The translations under genes were made by a program, and so were the position numbers. From assembly GCF_026410925.1 (NCBI RefSeq), contig NZ_CP112973.1, forward strand, positions 62,001-126,000: DNA of 64,000 bases. The letters run 5' to 3'. The stretch's first letter is position 1. The number at the start of each line of letters is the position of its first letter. This stretch comes from Halovenus salina. GTDB lineage: Archaea; Halobacteriota; Halobacteria; Halobacteriales; Haloarculaceae. Positions 17,206-25,663 of the stretch are shown one piece after another. The notes beneath the pieces are model-generated. The model worked only from the letters and a program-made list of their open reading frames with translations, searched no databases and had not been told where the DNA came from.

Positions 17206-17946
17206 ATGGCTACTCAACAGCGGCAGTCTTCACAAGTCCAAGGCGAATACCACAACGTCGGATTTGTTGGCGACACTAGTGTTGGTAAAACAACAGTTGC
17301 ATCGATGCTCGCTGACCGCCTTTGTGAGCGGACGACTGTCCGTCTCCACGGCGAAGCAGCAGCGTTCGTCAACGATTCCGACCGGTCAGGGAGGCTCGAA
17401 ACCAGATGGCAAGTATTCGACTGCCCTCCCGGGACAGCAGAACTCGACGCCCGGTCCGACAATCTCGACACAATCTTCATCGTTTCTACACCTGAACGAC
17501 TGGAAGGAGTCAGTGAGTACGAGAACGTTGCATCCGAGCACGATCTTGACTCGTTTTTGATCGTTACCCGTTTCACGGAATCGGAGAGAGACCGACTGAA
17601 GGCGTTTGACGGGCCGGAACTAGCCGAGTACTTTTACGAAGATGAATCGATCCAAGCGGCGATGGAAGCCGGAGTAGTGCCAACACTGGACGACTGGACA
17701 GTCGAGGCACCGTTGATGGAGGTACTTCAACCCGAACGAACAACCGAAGACAAAGCGCTCGAGGCACTCGAAACCGGCAGCCAGCGGATCGTCAATGTGG
17801 AAGTCGCTGATCAGAGTCGAGGCCGTTCGCTCATGTCAACGTTCGAGGACGCTGGCTACCGCGCCGCGTATTTCGAGTGTAACTGTCAGTGTCATAGTGG
17901 ACACGTTCTTGCTCGGCGTCCAGAACCCTCCCACCCACCGTACTGA
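17206..17946 (+). CDS. P-loop NTPase with a Cys/His-rich tail
   Basis: A 246-residue protein with Walker A GDTSVGKTT near residue 22 and a Walker B-like strand ending QVFDCPPG. The general layout resembles small GTPases or CooC/MinD-like ATPases, but I do not recognise a specific family. The C-terminal tail CNCQCHSGH carries three cysteines and two histidines within nine residues, a plausible metal site. It stands alone between the IS element and the ECF nickel operon. ATAGTAAT overlaps its start codon (17200-17207). A metallochaperone or insertase role is inferred only from tail and context. Confidence 0.65.
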   Translation: MATQQRQSSQVQGEYHNVGFVGDTSVGKTTVASMLADRLCERTTVRLHGEAAAFVNDSDRSGRLETRWQVFDCPPGTAELDARSDNLDTIFIVSTPERLEGVSEYENVASEHDLDSFLIVTRFTESERDRLKAFDGPELAEYFYEDESIQAAMEAGVVPTLDDWTVEAPLMEVLQPERTTEDKALEALETGSQRIVNVEVADQSRGRSLMSTFEDAGYRAAYFECNCQCHSGHVLARRPEPSHPPY

Positions 17947-18112
17947 GTTGTCAATTCACCAGGCTGGCGAACGTAGGTACCGTCACGTTACGGCGATCGA
18001 CTTTGGCGGTTGATCGGACCGAGCTAACGCAAGAAGATACACGACAATTGCGACGATATAAGAACCCACCAGATGGGAGTCCGATAATCCGACTATCGAG
18101 TCGTGAACGCAC

Positions 18113-18502
18113 CTACTGCTCGGCGAGAAGCATCAATTTGACTCGGTTCACCGCGTCGAAATCACGCAAGCGATACGTGAGGTCTCGGACGCGTGGTGCA
18201 GGCCCGCTACAAAAAAGCGTCTCCAGGCACCACTCGCCCTCGTGGATATGATTCGTGGTCGTGATAACGTCCTGGAACCGGTGTTGTACGTCGTGGATAT
18301 CCTCAATGATGGCCTCATGTTCGTAATCGAACGACATGATGACGACGACGTCGCCCTCAAGATCCTCCAATCTACTGTGGGTCTGCATGTACTCTTGCAT
18401 CGCCTCACGGACGCCACGCGAACGCGAATCCAATCCCTCTGCCTGCCACGTTTTATCGAATTCGTCGAGGAGGTCGTCGGAGATATTGAAACTCGTACGC
18501 AT
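18113..18502 (-). CDS. NikR-like metal-responsive regulator 2
   Basis: A 129-residue ribbon-helix-helix protein (MRTSFNISDDLLDEFDKTWQ, then DSRSRGVREAMQEYM) with a NikR-type C-terminal domain. Possible metal ligands are VQHRFQDV, HIH and Cys in EWCLE, equivalent to the NikR set but with the loop between the histidine pair and the cysteine one residue shorter. The ATG at 18502 is preferred to an upstream start at 18541. It begins 4 bp after the stop of the nikO gene, so it is the last gene of the ECF importer operon and may control it by feedback. Confidence 0.8.
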   Translation of the reverse strand: MRTSFNISDDLLDEFDKTWQAEGLDSRSRGVREAMQEYMQTHSRLEDLEGDVVVIMSFDYEHEAIIEDIHDVQHRFQDVITTTNHIHEGEWCLETLFCSGPAPRVRDLTYRLRDFDAVNRVKLMLLAEQ

Positions 18503-18506
18503 CAGT

Positions 18507-19388
18507 CTACGTATTTGACGATGTACTATCAGACGGGGCAATACGATCCAGTTCAGATTCGTCAGTCTGTTGGTCGAGAAGGGACACTAGATCGGCTTCC
18601 GTCACCGGCTGTGCCGTCGCCCCCAGCCCTGCATCGCGAGCCACACGAACTGCACTCGGTGGATGAAGGTTCGCTTCTGCCAACAATGCGTCATCGTAGA
18701 ACACCTCTCTGGGTGTCCCGCTTCCAACGACATTGCCGTCGGCCATTACGCAGACGCGATCCGCGACTGTTGTGGCAAAGTCGAGATCGTGTGTCGACAG
18801 GACGACACTGATACCGTTATCGTGAATCTGCTGGATGCGGTCGGCGACCAGTTGGGAGCGCTCTGGGTCGAGCCCTGCGAGTGGTTCGTCCAGCACGACC
18901 ACGCTCGGTTCAAGCACCAGCACGCCTGCGAGGCCGACGAGCCGTTTTTCGCCACCGCTCAGATAGTGTGGGATTCGGTCTTCGAGGTGGTTTGCGTCGA
19001 CGGTCGTGAGTGCCTCCCGAGCGCGTTTTCTCGCTTCGTCACCGGGCACGCCGTAGTTTTGGAGGCCGAACAGTACATCGTCGAGAACCGTTGGTGCGAC
19101 GAGTTGCGTATCCGCGTCCTGGAAGACGAACCCGACTTCCTTCCGTGCGTGTGCCTTGTTATCGTCGGTAATCGGCGTGTCGTCGACGACGAGTTCGCCG
19201 TCGTCGGGGATGAGTGTCGCGTTCAGATGTTCGAGGAGCGTCGACTTTCCCGCGCCATTACCGCCGACGAGCGCAACGACCTCGTTGGGGTACACCGAGA
19301 AGTCAACGTCGTGCATTCCGACGGTCCCATCAGGGTAGGTGTGGGCCTCGCACTGGAGATTGATCAGTGGAGTGTCTTCTCGGCTCAC
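18507..19388 (-). CDS. nikO: ECF transporter ATPase NikO/CbiO
   Basis: A 293-residue ABC ATPase with Walker A GGNGAGKST, Q-loop GFVFQDADTQ, signature LSGGEKR, Walker B VVVLDEPLAGLDP and H-loop STHD. The open frame runs further upstream, but the GTG at 19388, which overlaps the cbiQ stop codon (GTGA), is the sensible start: the extra residues are antisense to cbiQ. It energises nickel or cobalt uptake with NikM, NikN and NikQ. Confidence 0.92.
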   Translation of the reverse strand: MSREDTPLINLQCEAHTYPDGTVGMHDVDFSVYPNEVVALVGGNGAGKSTLLEHLNATLIPDDGELVVDDTPITDDNKAHARKEVGFVFQDADTQLVAPTVLDDVLFGLQNYGVPGDEARKRAREALTTVDANHLEDRIPHYLSGGEKRLVGLAGVLVLEPSVVVLDEPLAGLDPERSQLVADRIQQIHDNGISVVLSTHDLDFATTVADRVCVMADGNVVGSGTPREVFYDDALLAEANLHPPSAVRVARDAGLGATAQPVTEADLVSLLDQQTDESELDRIAPSDSTSSNT

Positions 19389-20197
19389 AGTCCCACCCCG
19401 TAGACCGCGACCGCAGCATAGCCGACGACAGCGACGTACGACCCGATTATCAAAAATAGCTCGTGGATTGGTGGCCTCGGGACATCGCCGTACAGCGTGA
19501 TGTCGCCGTTGTAGCCACGGGCTTCCATCGACTTGACGAGCCGTTCGGACTGCTCGATCGCCGACAACATCGTCATCCCGAGAATTCTTGCGTACAGTCG
19601 TTTGTTCGACCAGAACTCGGAAAAGTTTGCACCGCGAGAGAGCGCGGCTTTCACGAGGTCCTCGAGCGTTTCGATCATCACGAACGTGAACCGGTAGGTC
19701 AAAAGCGCGATCTGGTCGATCGGTCTCGGGAGCAACTGCCCGAGCATGTACGCGACATCGGTGTATTTCGTCGTCATCGACGCCGTCAAGACGAACGTAA
19801 CGACGGTAAGTGATCGACAGCTGAGCTCCCCGAACAGGACGAGACCAGCCCATGTGACCGAGAGTTCACCGAGTGGCGTCGAAAGCGCACCCCCGATCGG
19901 TGTCCCAGGTTCGAGAAACGCCAGCGGCCCGGCGACGGAGATGATGAACAGCATCGGAATGGTGTACCAGCCAGCGAGCCGTCGATACGGCAGCCCTGCG
20001 AGTCCATAGACCACCAGTACGGCTCCGTACAGTCCGGCCAGGAGCGCAAGGCGGTCGAACACCGTCACCGCAAGGACGAGTACACCGACGATGCCGACCT
20101 TCGTCCAGGGATTGACACGATGCAGTGGTCCGTCCTGCTGCTCGGCGAACGCCGTGATGAGCCGTGGGTCCGGAACGTGATTCGAGAGCGTCGTCAC
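19385..20197 (-). CDS. nikQ: ECF transporter transmembrane protein NikQ/CbiQ
   Basis: A 270-residue membrane protein of the EcfT family with about six membrane segments. The coupling region contains the ALSRG sequence and SMEARGYNG, corresponding to the two Ala-Arg-Gly motifs that dock on the ATPase. It lies between nikN and nikO with 2-bp and 4-bp spacing. Confidence 0.9.
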   Translation of the reverse strand: MTTLSNHVPDPRLITAFAEQQDGPLHRVNPWTKVGIVGVLVLAVTVFDRLALLAGLYGAVLVVYGLAGLPYRRLAGWYTIPMLFIISVAGPLAFLEPGTPIGGALSTPLGELSVTWAGLVLFGELSCRSLTVVTFVLTASMTTKYTDVAYMLGQLLPRPIDQIALLTYRFTFVMIETLEDLVKAALSRGANFSEFWSNKRLYARILGMTMLSAIEQSERLVKSMEARGYNGDITLYGDVPRPPIHELFLIIGSYVAVVGYAAVAVYGVGL

Positions 20198-20199
20198 GG

Positions 20200-20523
20200 T
20201 TATCGTGTCGCTCGTTCCTCGTCCTCGAAGCCGCCGTAGCGGTCGACGTAGACGTACAGCCCGATGCCAAGGACGGCCATGAGGGCAACGAGAGCACCAA
20301 ACTCAAGCATCACCCCACCCTTCCGAATGGGGCCAGCGACAACGATGCCGCGGCTGATGTCAACGAGTGCACCACCACTTTCTTTTGTCCCGCGCTGGAG
20401 CGCCTTCGCGGAGCGTTTGGCCCACGGCAGTGCGCCGCCAGTTGCGGTGAATCCCCAGAAGCCAGCGGCGAGGAAGGCTCCAAAGAGGGTAGCCAGACTC
20501 CCGTACTGCTTCCAGCGCTTCAC
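20200..20523 (-). CDS. nikN: NikN/CbiN-like small subunit (PDGLE type)
   Basis: A 107-residue protein with membrane segments near residues 8-30 and 72-92 and a long extracellular loop between them (LPWAKRSAKALQRGTKESGG). Size, topology and position between nikM and nikQ fit the NikN/NikL or CbiN accessory subunit that works with the substrate-specific subunit. Sequence conservation in this family is low, so the call leans on context. Confidence 0.75.
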   Translation of the reverse strand: MKRWKQYGSLATLFGAFLAAGFWGFTATGGALPWAKRSAKALQRGTKESGGALVDISRGIVVAGPIRKGGVMLEFGALVALMAVLGIGLYVYVDRYGGFEDEERATR

Positions 20524-21203
20524 GAGGCAGTCACCCCGGTTGTTTCGTCGCGAGTGTCGCGGTCGGTGATGCCAAGAAGATCCGGTCGCACAGCGGCGAG
20601 GAACTGAACGATAAAGCCCGTCAGAATGCCCTCGATGACGGCCACGCCAAGATTGAGGCCGACGAGTCCACCGACCGCAATCGCTAGGTCACCACGCGGC
20701 AGTGCGCTCCCGTTTACCCCACTGATGACGATGATTGCACCCATCAGGAATGCGCCCGCCGAGAGGCCAAGCGTCGCAGCACTGGCACTTGCAGGGAAGA
20801 CACCCCAGTCTAACTCTAACAGCGCCTTGAACGCATAGTAGGCAACAATAGCTTCGCTCGCGTTGACGAGCGTATTCGCCCCGAGCAAACCGACTGCACC
20901 GTGGCCAAGCGCTGCCGAGAAGATGTTCACGACCAATGCGATGAGTGTCCCAAGTAGCGGCCCTGCGAGAATCCCCACGAGGCCGGTGAGGTTCATGTGA
21001 ATACCGCCCCACACAGGGATGTTCAACTGAAAGATCGCAAAACTCGCAGCTGCCCCGATACCTGCGAGTGCGATCTGGTGCGTTTCGATACCGCCTTTCC
21101 TGACCCGGTAAACGACTGCACTGAGAAGTCCCGTCCCCAGCAGTGTCCAGACAACGAGCGCCCAAACTGGGAACGACCCTTCTCCGAGGTGGATATGTGC
21201 CAT
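20520..21203 (-). CDS. nikM: ECF transporter substrate-specific subunit NikM/CbiM
   Basis: A 227-residue membrane protein that begins MAHIHLGEG. In CbiM/NikM proteins the processed N terminus and nearby histidines bind the metal ion. Six to seven membrane spans follow, with family stretches FAIFQLNIPVWGGIHMNLTG and ALGHGAVGLLGANTLVNA. It is the first gene of the operon nikM-nikN-nikQ-nikO-regulator. A TATA-like sequence lies near 21225-21235 and ATAGTAAT at 21262-21269. Nickel versus cobalt cannot be separated by sequence here; NikR neighbours favour nickel. Confidence 0.9.
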   Translation of the reverse strand: MAHIHLGEGSFPVWALVVWTLLGTGLLSAVVYRVRKGGIETHQIALAGIGAAASFAIFQLNIPVWGGIHMNLTGLVGILAGPLLGTLIALVVNIFSAALGHGAVGLLGANTLVNASEAIVAYYAFKALLELDWGVFPASASAATLGLSAGAFLMGAIIVISGVNGSALPRGDLAIAVGGLVGLNLGVAVIEGILTGFIVQFLAAVRPDLLGITDRDTRDETTGVTAS

Positions 21204-21344
21204 ATCTGGTTATCAATATATACTGCAATTATAATAATCTTACTGTACTAGATTGAAATAGATAGTAATTATAATGTAGAGTGTAGTTAAATATTAATAG
21301 AGCTGGTCGACACTACTGTTGACCAAGCGCTCTCTCGGCCCTCA

Positions 21345-21770
21345 TTAGCTACTATCGGCGTTCATAACGTCGACGGGTACCATCGTGTATTCGACCGAAA
21401 CAGACTCGTCTGCTCCTCGAACGGTCCCGATAAACCGCAAGGCGTCGTCGTATGCAGTTTCGATGACGAAGGTTTCCACACAGCCTGCGTTCCCGTCGAG
21501 GCAGTTGTGGGAATTCGATCGGATCACCGCTTCGAATTCGTGGCGGATATCCATCATCCGACGTTCGATTTCCGGTTCGTCGTATCCGAAGACAGCAGTA
21601 ATTGTCGCCAGTACTCGTCGATCTTCGCCCTCTGTCTCCTGATACTCTTCGAGCAGTGACTGGCACGCTTCGCGGATGACTTCACTTCGTCCTGTGTAGC
21701 CGTGTTCTTCTGCAAACGTATCGAGATCATTTCGGAGTCGCTCCGTCATCGAGGAGCTAACGATGGGCAT
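21345..21770 (-). CDS. NikR-like metal-responsive regulator 3
   Basis: A 141-residue ribbon-helix-helix protein ([20 protein letters not shown]) with a NikR-type C-terminal domain. Candidate ligands are His in IRHEFEAV, then HNC where NikR has His-X-His, and Cys in GNAGCVE; the second histidine is thus a cysteine and the loop is one residue longer. This is a clear departure from the nickel site and may select another metal. It lies upstream of the nikM operon in the same orientation, separated by about 140 bp. Confidence 0.85.
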   Translation of the reverse strand: MPIVSSSMTERLRNDLDTFAEEHGYTGRSEVIREACQSLLEEYQETEGEDRRVLATITAVFGYDEPEIERRMMDIRHEFEAVIRSNSHNCLDGNAGCVETFVIETAYDDALRFIGTVRGADESVSVEYTMVPVDVMNADSS

Positions 21771-21847
21771 ATATTAAATATATCTTCAAAGATAATATAT
21801 ATAACGATATAGTAGATACTTATTAACAATCTTACTGTAAGAGTGTG

Positions 21848-22366
21848 TTACTGGATAGTGTCGACAGGACTACCAAGCTCATCCCTAATTCGCGCGACGT
21901 AGTCTACGAAGTCACGAGATGTCCGTTCACGTGAGCGTTCTATCTCAATCGAGAACGTCGACTGTACTGTTCCCGACTGGACATCCATGACAATCACACA
22001 ATCAGCAAGGGTCACTGCCTCGTCGATGTCGTGCGTAACGAACACGACAGTCTGTCAAGTGTGTGTCCAGACAGAATCACGCACGTCCGTATGAAAGACC
22101 ACCCCCCGGTCTAGTCCAGGACCAGCAACCGGGTCCCCACCAACCAGTATCGACCCACCATCTAGTTCGTCGAGCCCGGCAATTGCCCGCAACAGCGTGG
22201 TCTTCCCACACCCAGATGGACCCACGACACAGCAGAACTCGCCCTCTGCCACGGAAAAAGAGATGTCAGCGAGCGCTTGCGTTGACTCGTAAGACCGGCT
22301 GCCGTTCTGCACGGTGATCTTCTCGTGTGTGTCTCGACTGGGTGACGACTCGTCACTCAGCGCCAT
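21848..22366 (-). pseudogene. Decayed NitT/TauT-type ABC ATPase
   Basis: Two pieces of one ATPase in different frames. The N-terminal piece (22055-22366) has Walker A GPSGCGKTT and stops after GGDPVAGPGLDRGVVF. The C-terminal piece (21848-22045) starts at the H-loop FVTHDIDEAVTLADCVIVMD. The Q-loop to Walker B region, including the signature motif, is deleted around 22045-22060, so the product cannot be an active ATPase. It overlaps the permease relic upstream. Confidence 0.85.
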
Positions 22367-22729
22367 GCGAGGACCCTCCGTTCGAGCAGTCGGAATCCAA
22401 CGTCCATACAGAGAAACACCAGGCTAATCAGGAACATGTACGCGACGCTGGTCGCCATCGCGAGGTTGTTCGAGGCGTTGATGATTTCGTAGCCGACGCC
22501 GGATGCGCCGAACAACTCCACGCCGACGACGATCATCCAACAACGGCCGATACTCGTCCAGAACCCAGTCAAGACCTGGGGCGCGGCGCTCGGGAGGGCA
22601 ACAAGTTTCATCATCGAGAGGTTCCCCTCCTTGACCGAGATAACCAGCGAATTCTGCCGCAGCAACGGTTGTTGTGCCTGTTGTCTGGAGTAGTCTTCGA
22701 CGCGAATTTTGACCATCTGTGTTGTTGAC
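22357..22729 (-). pseudogene. Permease fragment of the same ABC transporter
   Basis: The C-terminal part of an SsuC/TauC-like permease: the coupling helix region LVALPSAAPQVLTGFWTSIG and spans ending in VFLCMDVGFRLLERRVLAWR. The N-terminal half is missing; the frame is cut by the right end of the TnpB element near 22730. With the broken ATPase this is a dead transporter. Confidence 0.8.
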
Positions 22730-24173
22730 ATCCTCACCCGCCTGAAGGCGGGGTGAATCCCAAACGTTGGGATATTAGGGTTTGCAGTCTGCCTGTTCTT
22801 GTGGGTGGAACGCACCCGTAGTTGTGTCGAACAGGTAGACTCCAGGCTGTGCCAAGCAGCCGTTACTCATATCCCCAGTCGGGGGAGTTTGAGTTATCTT
22901 TCGACGGATGTTCACTGCGCCGTTCACGTCTGCGTTCATTGTCGTCTCACACGAGTCACAGACGTACAAGCCACGCTCGACGCGATTGGCGTCACGAATC
23001 TGCCCACAACACGAACAGGTCTTGGATGTGTTTGCTTCATCCACACGGTCTAGCAGTATTCCGTGTTCTTCGGCTTTGTATTCCAACAGGTCGGTAAAAC
23101 GATTGAACTCCCAGCCGTGGAGCTTCTTGTTTCCGCGCTGGCCCCAGTCCCGTGAGTCACCATCGTCATCCTCTCGAATATCGCTTAGGTCGCCCACGGC
23201 GATCCTCTCGACTCCTTCTTCGAGACACCGTTCAACGATATGTTTCGAGAGGGTATGCAGGAAGTGATCTTTCCGGCGCGAGAGTGTCTGGCGGGCGCGT
23301 CGAGCCCGCTTTGACGGGCCATTCTCGCCTTCGGTCTGGTACTCCGTGTGGGTGAAGTAGTGTTTGTCCTCTTTCAGACGGTTTCCGGGGAACAACTCGC
23401 TAGGCCCGTCCTCGTAGTCGATAGCAAGGTAGTTGCTGATGCCGAGGTCGATGCCAGCGGTCTTGTCGCCGGGCGCATCTTCGACGGGAATCTCTTTCGC
23501 ACAGACGAGATGCAATTCCCATCGGTCGCCGTTCCAGACCGCTCGAACCTGCTGGATGTTCTCCACTTGTACGTCGGGGCGGGTTTGGTATTCCACGAGG
23601 ATAAAATCTGAGCGGTCATCTTTGAGGTTGAAGCCTTTCGAGAGCCGGACCTGTCCGTGCTTGGCATCGTGTTTGATTCCTTTCTGCTTCCACGTCACGG
23701 TCGAGCGTGGGTGTTGGTCACCACGTTTCCGGTAGCCCGGTGGGTTGTTGCCGTCGTCGGAATTGTACCAGCCGGTGAACGCCTCAGCAAGTTCTTCAAG
23801 AACTCGCTGACTTGACTGAGAATGGAGGTCACTGTAGCGTTCGTGGTCTTTCAACTCCGATTTGAGCTCTTTCTCATCGGGTATCTCGCCGTCATCGCCC
23901 CACCGCCCTTGGATGTAGTAGCGTCCGACATTCCACAATTTCGATGCAGCAAACCCGCACGCATCGAGGTCGTCACGAACCTGCTGGTAGTTCGTGATGG
24001 TGGCGACGTATGTGCGAGTCGTCTCCAACATAGTCTGGCTTCATAATTGATTATGAGTAGAATGGTATTAAAAGAATTGATTGACGGTGGAATATCCGGC
24101 CCAGTCTGAGTCTGTGGAACCTGTCACTGAGTGACGGCGCGTATCCACGGCCTGAAGACCGTGGTATTGCGCC
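22730..24173 (-). mobile_element. IS1341-type element (tnpB only)
   Basis: A TnpB gene without a TnpA, flanked by subterminal hairpins. Downstream of tnpB are hairpins TCCCAA/TTGGGA (22758-22772) and an imperfect TCACCC-GCC stem (22734-22756) leading to GAGGATG at the end, the probable omega-RNA 3' region. Upstream, a long hairpin at 24136-24173 (GGCGC...CCACGG, loop, CCGTGG...GCGCC) marks the left end. It cut the ABC permease gene. Confidence 0.7.
22775..24031 (-). CDS. tnpB: TnpB (IS1341 type), RuvC glutamate not seen
   Basis: A 418-residue TnpB. The first RuvC aspartate is in AGIDLGISNYLA and the last in MNADVNGAVNIR, and the four-cysteine zinc finger is present (CSCCGQIRD, CDSC). At the position where TnpB normally has Glu (hydrophobic-hydrophobic-X-E-D/N-L) it reads IAVGDLSDIRE, with Gly in place of Glu. 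Either a nearby acidic residue substitutes, or the protein is a weak or inactive nuclease. Length and other motifs are normal. Confidence 0.88.
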   Translation of the reverse strand: MLETTRTYVATITNYQQVRDDLDACGFAASKLWNVGRYYIQGRWGDDGEIPDEKELKSELKDHERYSDLHSQSSQRVLEELAEAFTGWYNSDDGNNPPGYRKRGDQHPRSTVTWKQKGIKHDAKHGQVRLSKGFNLKDDRSDFILVEYQTRPDVQVENIQQVRAVWNGDRWELHLVCAKEIPVEDAPGDKTAGIDLGISNYLAIDYEDGPSELFPGNRLKEDKHYFTHTEYQTEGENGPSKRARRARQTLSRRKDHFLHTLSKHIVERCLEEGVERIAVGDLSDIREDDDGDSRDWGQRGNKKLHGWEFNRFTDLLEYKAEEHGILLDRVDEANTSKTCSCCGQIRDANRVERGLYVCDSCETTMNADVNGAVNIRRKITQTPPTGDMSNGCLAQPGVYLFDTTTGAFHPQEQADCKP

Positions 24174-24306
24174 TATTCAGCCTATAACTCTAGATTATAT
24201 TATTATAATTATCATTTTTGGAAGTATATATCTAATGCCTTGAAGTGTACTAGAGTATAGATATTGCTAGAGACAGCGTAAATTCAGCAAGAAGGGTAGA
24301 ACAGAA

Positions 24307-24735
24307 TTAGTTCACATCAGCGAGCGGGCCGAAATCATCTACCGGCAGCACTGAGTAGTCGACTGTAAGCGTATCCTTCGTCGCTCGAATCTTTCCAACG
24401 AACGTCGATATCTCTTCGAGCGACCCTTCCAACACGAACAGTTCCATACAGTGATGGCCGCCAACGTGACTATGGAAGTTCGAAGCGACGATGTTTTCGT
24501 GCTCATGCCGGAGATGCATCATTTTTTCTTCGACACTCGTCGTTTCGTAATCGAAAAGCACTGTCACGATACCCATCAACTCTCTGTCTTCGAGTTTTTT
24601 GTCTTCGAATTCACTGAGGAGGTCTCGACTCGCCTCACGAAGTACTTCACTGCGACCAGTATAGCCGTGATCGTCCGCGAACTGGTCGATTCGATTAAGT
24701 AACTCTTCGGGCATCGATATACTGACCACGCTCAT
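24307..24735 (-). CDS. nikR: NikR-like metal-responsive regulator 4 (complete nickel ligand set)
   Basis: A 142-residue protein: ribbon-helix-helix domain [20 protein letters not shown] with [17 protein letters not shown], then the NikR C-terminal domain. All four ligand positions of E. coli NikR are conserved by spacing: His in LRHEHENI, His-X-His in [10 protein letters not shown] and its cysteine. It is therefore the best candidate for a genuine nickel sensor in the window. The ATG at 24735 is preferred to a start at 24774 because the extra 13 residues are not NikR-like and include the probable promoter region. Confidence 0.88.
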   Translation of the reverse strand: MSVVSISMPEELLNRIDQFADDHGYTGRSEVLREASRDLLSEFEDKKLEDRELMGIVTVLFDYETTSVEEKMMHLRHEHENIVASNFHSHVGGHHCMELFVLEGSLEEISTFVGKIRATKDTLTVDYSVLPVDDFGPLADVN

Positions 24736-24780
24736 ATAACAATATGAGCCACGGAAAATATTAAAGATTATCATCTTCAG

Positions 24781-25440
24781 TTACAGATTGACCTCCTCCT
24801 CCGCGTGAGCCGTGGGCTTCCGCGCTGTTACCGCTGTGAACGGCGAATTCCGCAAGCCCTTCGTTGTTTCCCCTTGAAGTGTGAGTGTGACTTCACCAGC
24901 ATTCTGTGTTGGTTCAACGATAAATTCAGAGAGTGCGGGCGCCTGTTCGTCTGGCGCTACATGCTTGCGCGCCTCTTGGCCTGCGTTATCCTCGACAACG
25001 AAGGCCACCCGACCGTCAGCCGGGTTCGAGCTAGCCAATTCCGTGAATCGGCCCTCTGCAGAAAACTGTGCTTCCCCGGTATCCTTTCGTGTCCACTTGT
25101 TGTCAGCGTAGGCGACTTGCACTGTCTTCAGTGCGGTGTCGTCTTCGGCCTCAATGGCGAACGCCAGTGCCTGGCCGTTCTGCTCGGGCGTCGCTGAGTG
25201 AGTGACGATGCGTGGTGGCTGGTCCGGTGTCGGCGTCGCGGTCGGAGTGGATGTCGATCTTGCAGTCGGCGTATCTGTGTCCGTGTCTGCTGATGCAGGT
25301 GTCGTCGTCTCGGAAGCCGCCTCAGTCGGGTCGGACTCGTCGCCCGAAGACTGACACCCGGCCAGCCCCGTGAGCAGTCCTGCTCCAAGTAGTCGCTTAA
25401 GATATGCCCGCCGCGTGCGCCCAGCACCCGGGTCCTGCAT
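24781..25440 (-). CDS. Tat-type lipoprotein of unknown function
   Basis: A 219-residue secreted protein. A twin-arginine signal (RTRRAYLKRLLGAGLLTGLA) leads to a lipobox LAGC, followed by a Thr/Pro/Ser/Asp-rich linker and a compact domain with DNKWTRKDTGEAQF and VAFVVEDNAGQEARK, suggestive of an Ig-like or similar beta-sandwich surface domain. The last residues HAEEEVNL are encoded by sequence shared with the right end of the IS element at 14755-14775, so the original C terminus was probably replaced by an IS remnant. Confidence 0.7.
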   Translation of the reverse strand: MQDPGAGRTRRAYLKRLLGAGLLTGLAGCQSSGDESDPTEAASETTTPASADTDTDTPTARSTSTPTATPTPDQPPRIVTHSATPEQNGQALAFAIEAEDDTALKTVQVAYADNKWTRKDTGEAQFSAEGRFTELASSNPADGRVAFVVEDNAGQEARKHVAPDEQAPALSEFIVEPTQNAGEVTLTLQGETTKGLRNSPFTAVTARKPTAHAEEEVNL

Positions 25441-25663
25441 TTGCCTACGTATTCAGGGCCACTTTTCAAAAATCGCTTGGATATTGAGCTGCGTACCAAT
25501 CCATCTCTCTGACTACTGGGAGTTTGATTGATTACTTCTGCTGAACTCATTCTCCACATGTCTTATCGGTTTCCTGGGTGGTTATCGAGAGGTATACACT
25601 CGCAGCGGTACGTGTAACCCCTTTACTGCCTACCAGTTGCACCCAGCAGAGGAGTTCACGTCG

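Noticed and set aside
18507..19853. 448-residue version of the NikO ATPase
   Set aside because: The first 155 residues are antisense to nikQ; a GTG at 19388 overlapping the nikQ stop gives a normal-length ATPase.
24136..24173. Hairpin considered as a terminator of the regulator at 24307
   Set aside because: Its position and shape fit the left end of the TnpB-only element better, matching the hairpin design at the other TnpB elements.
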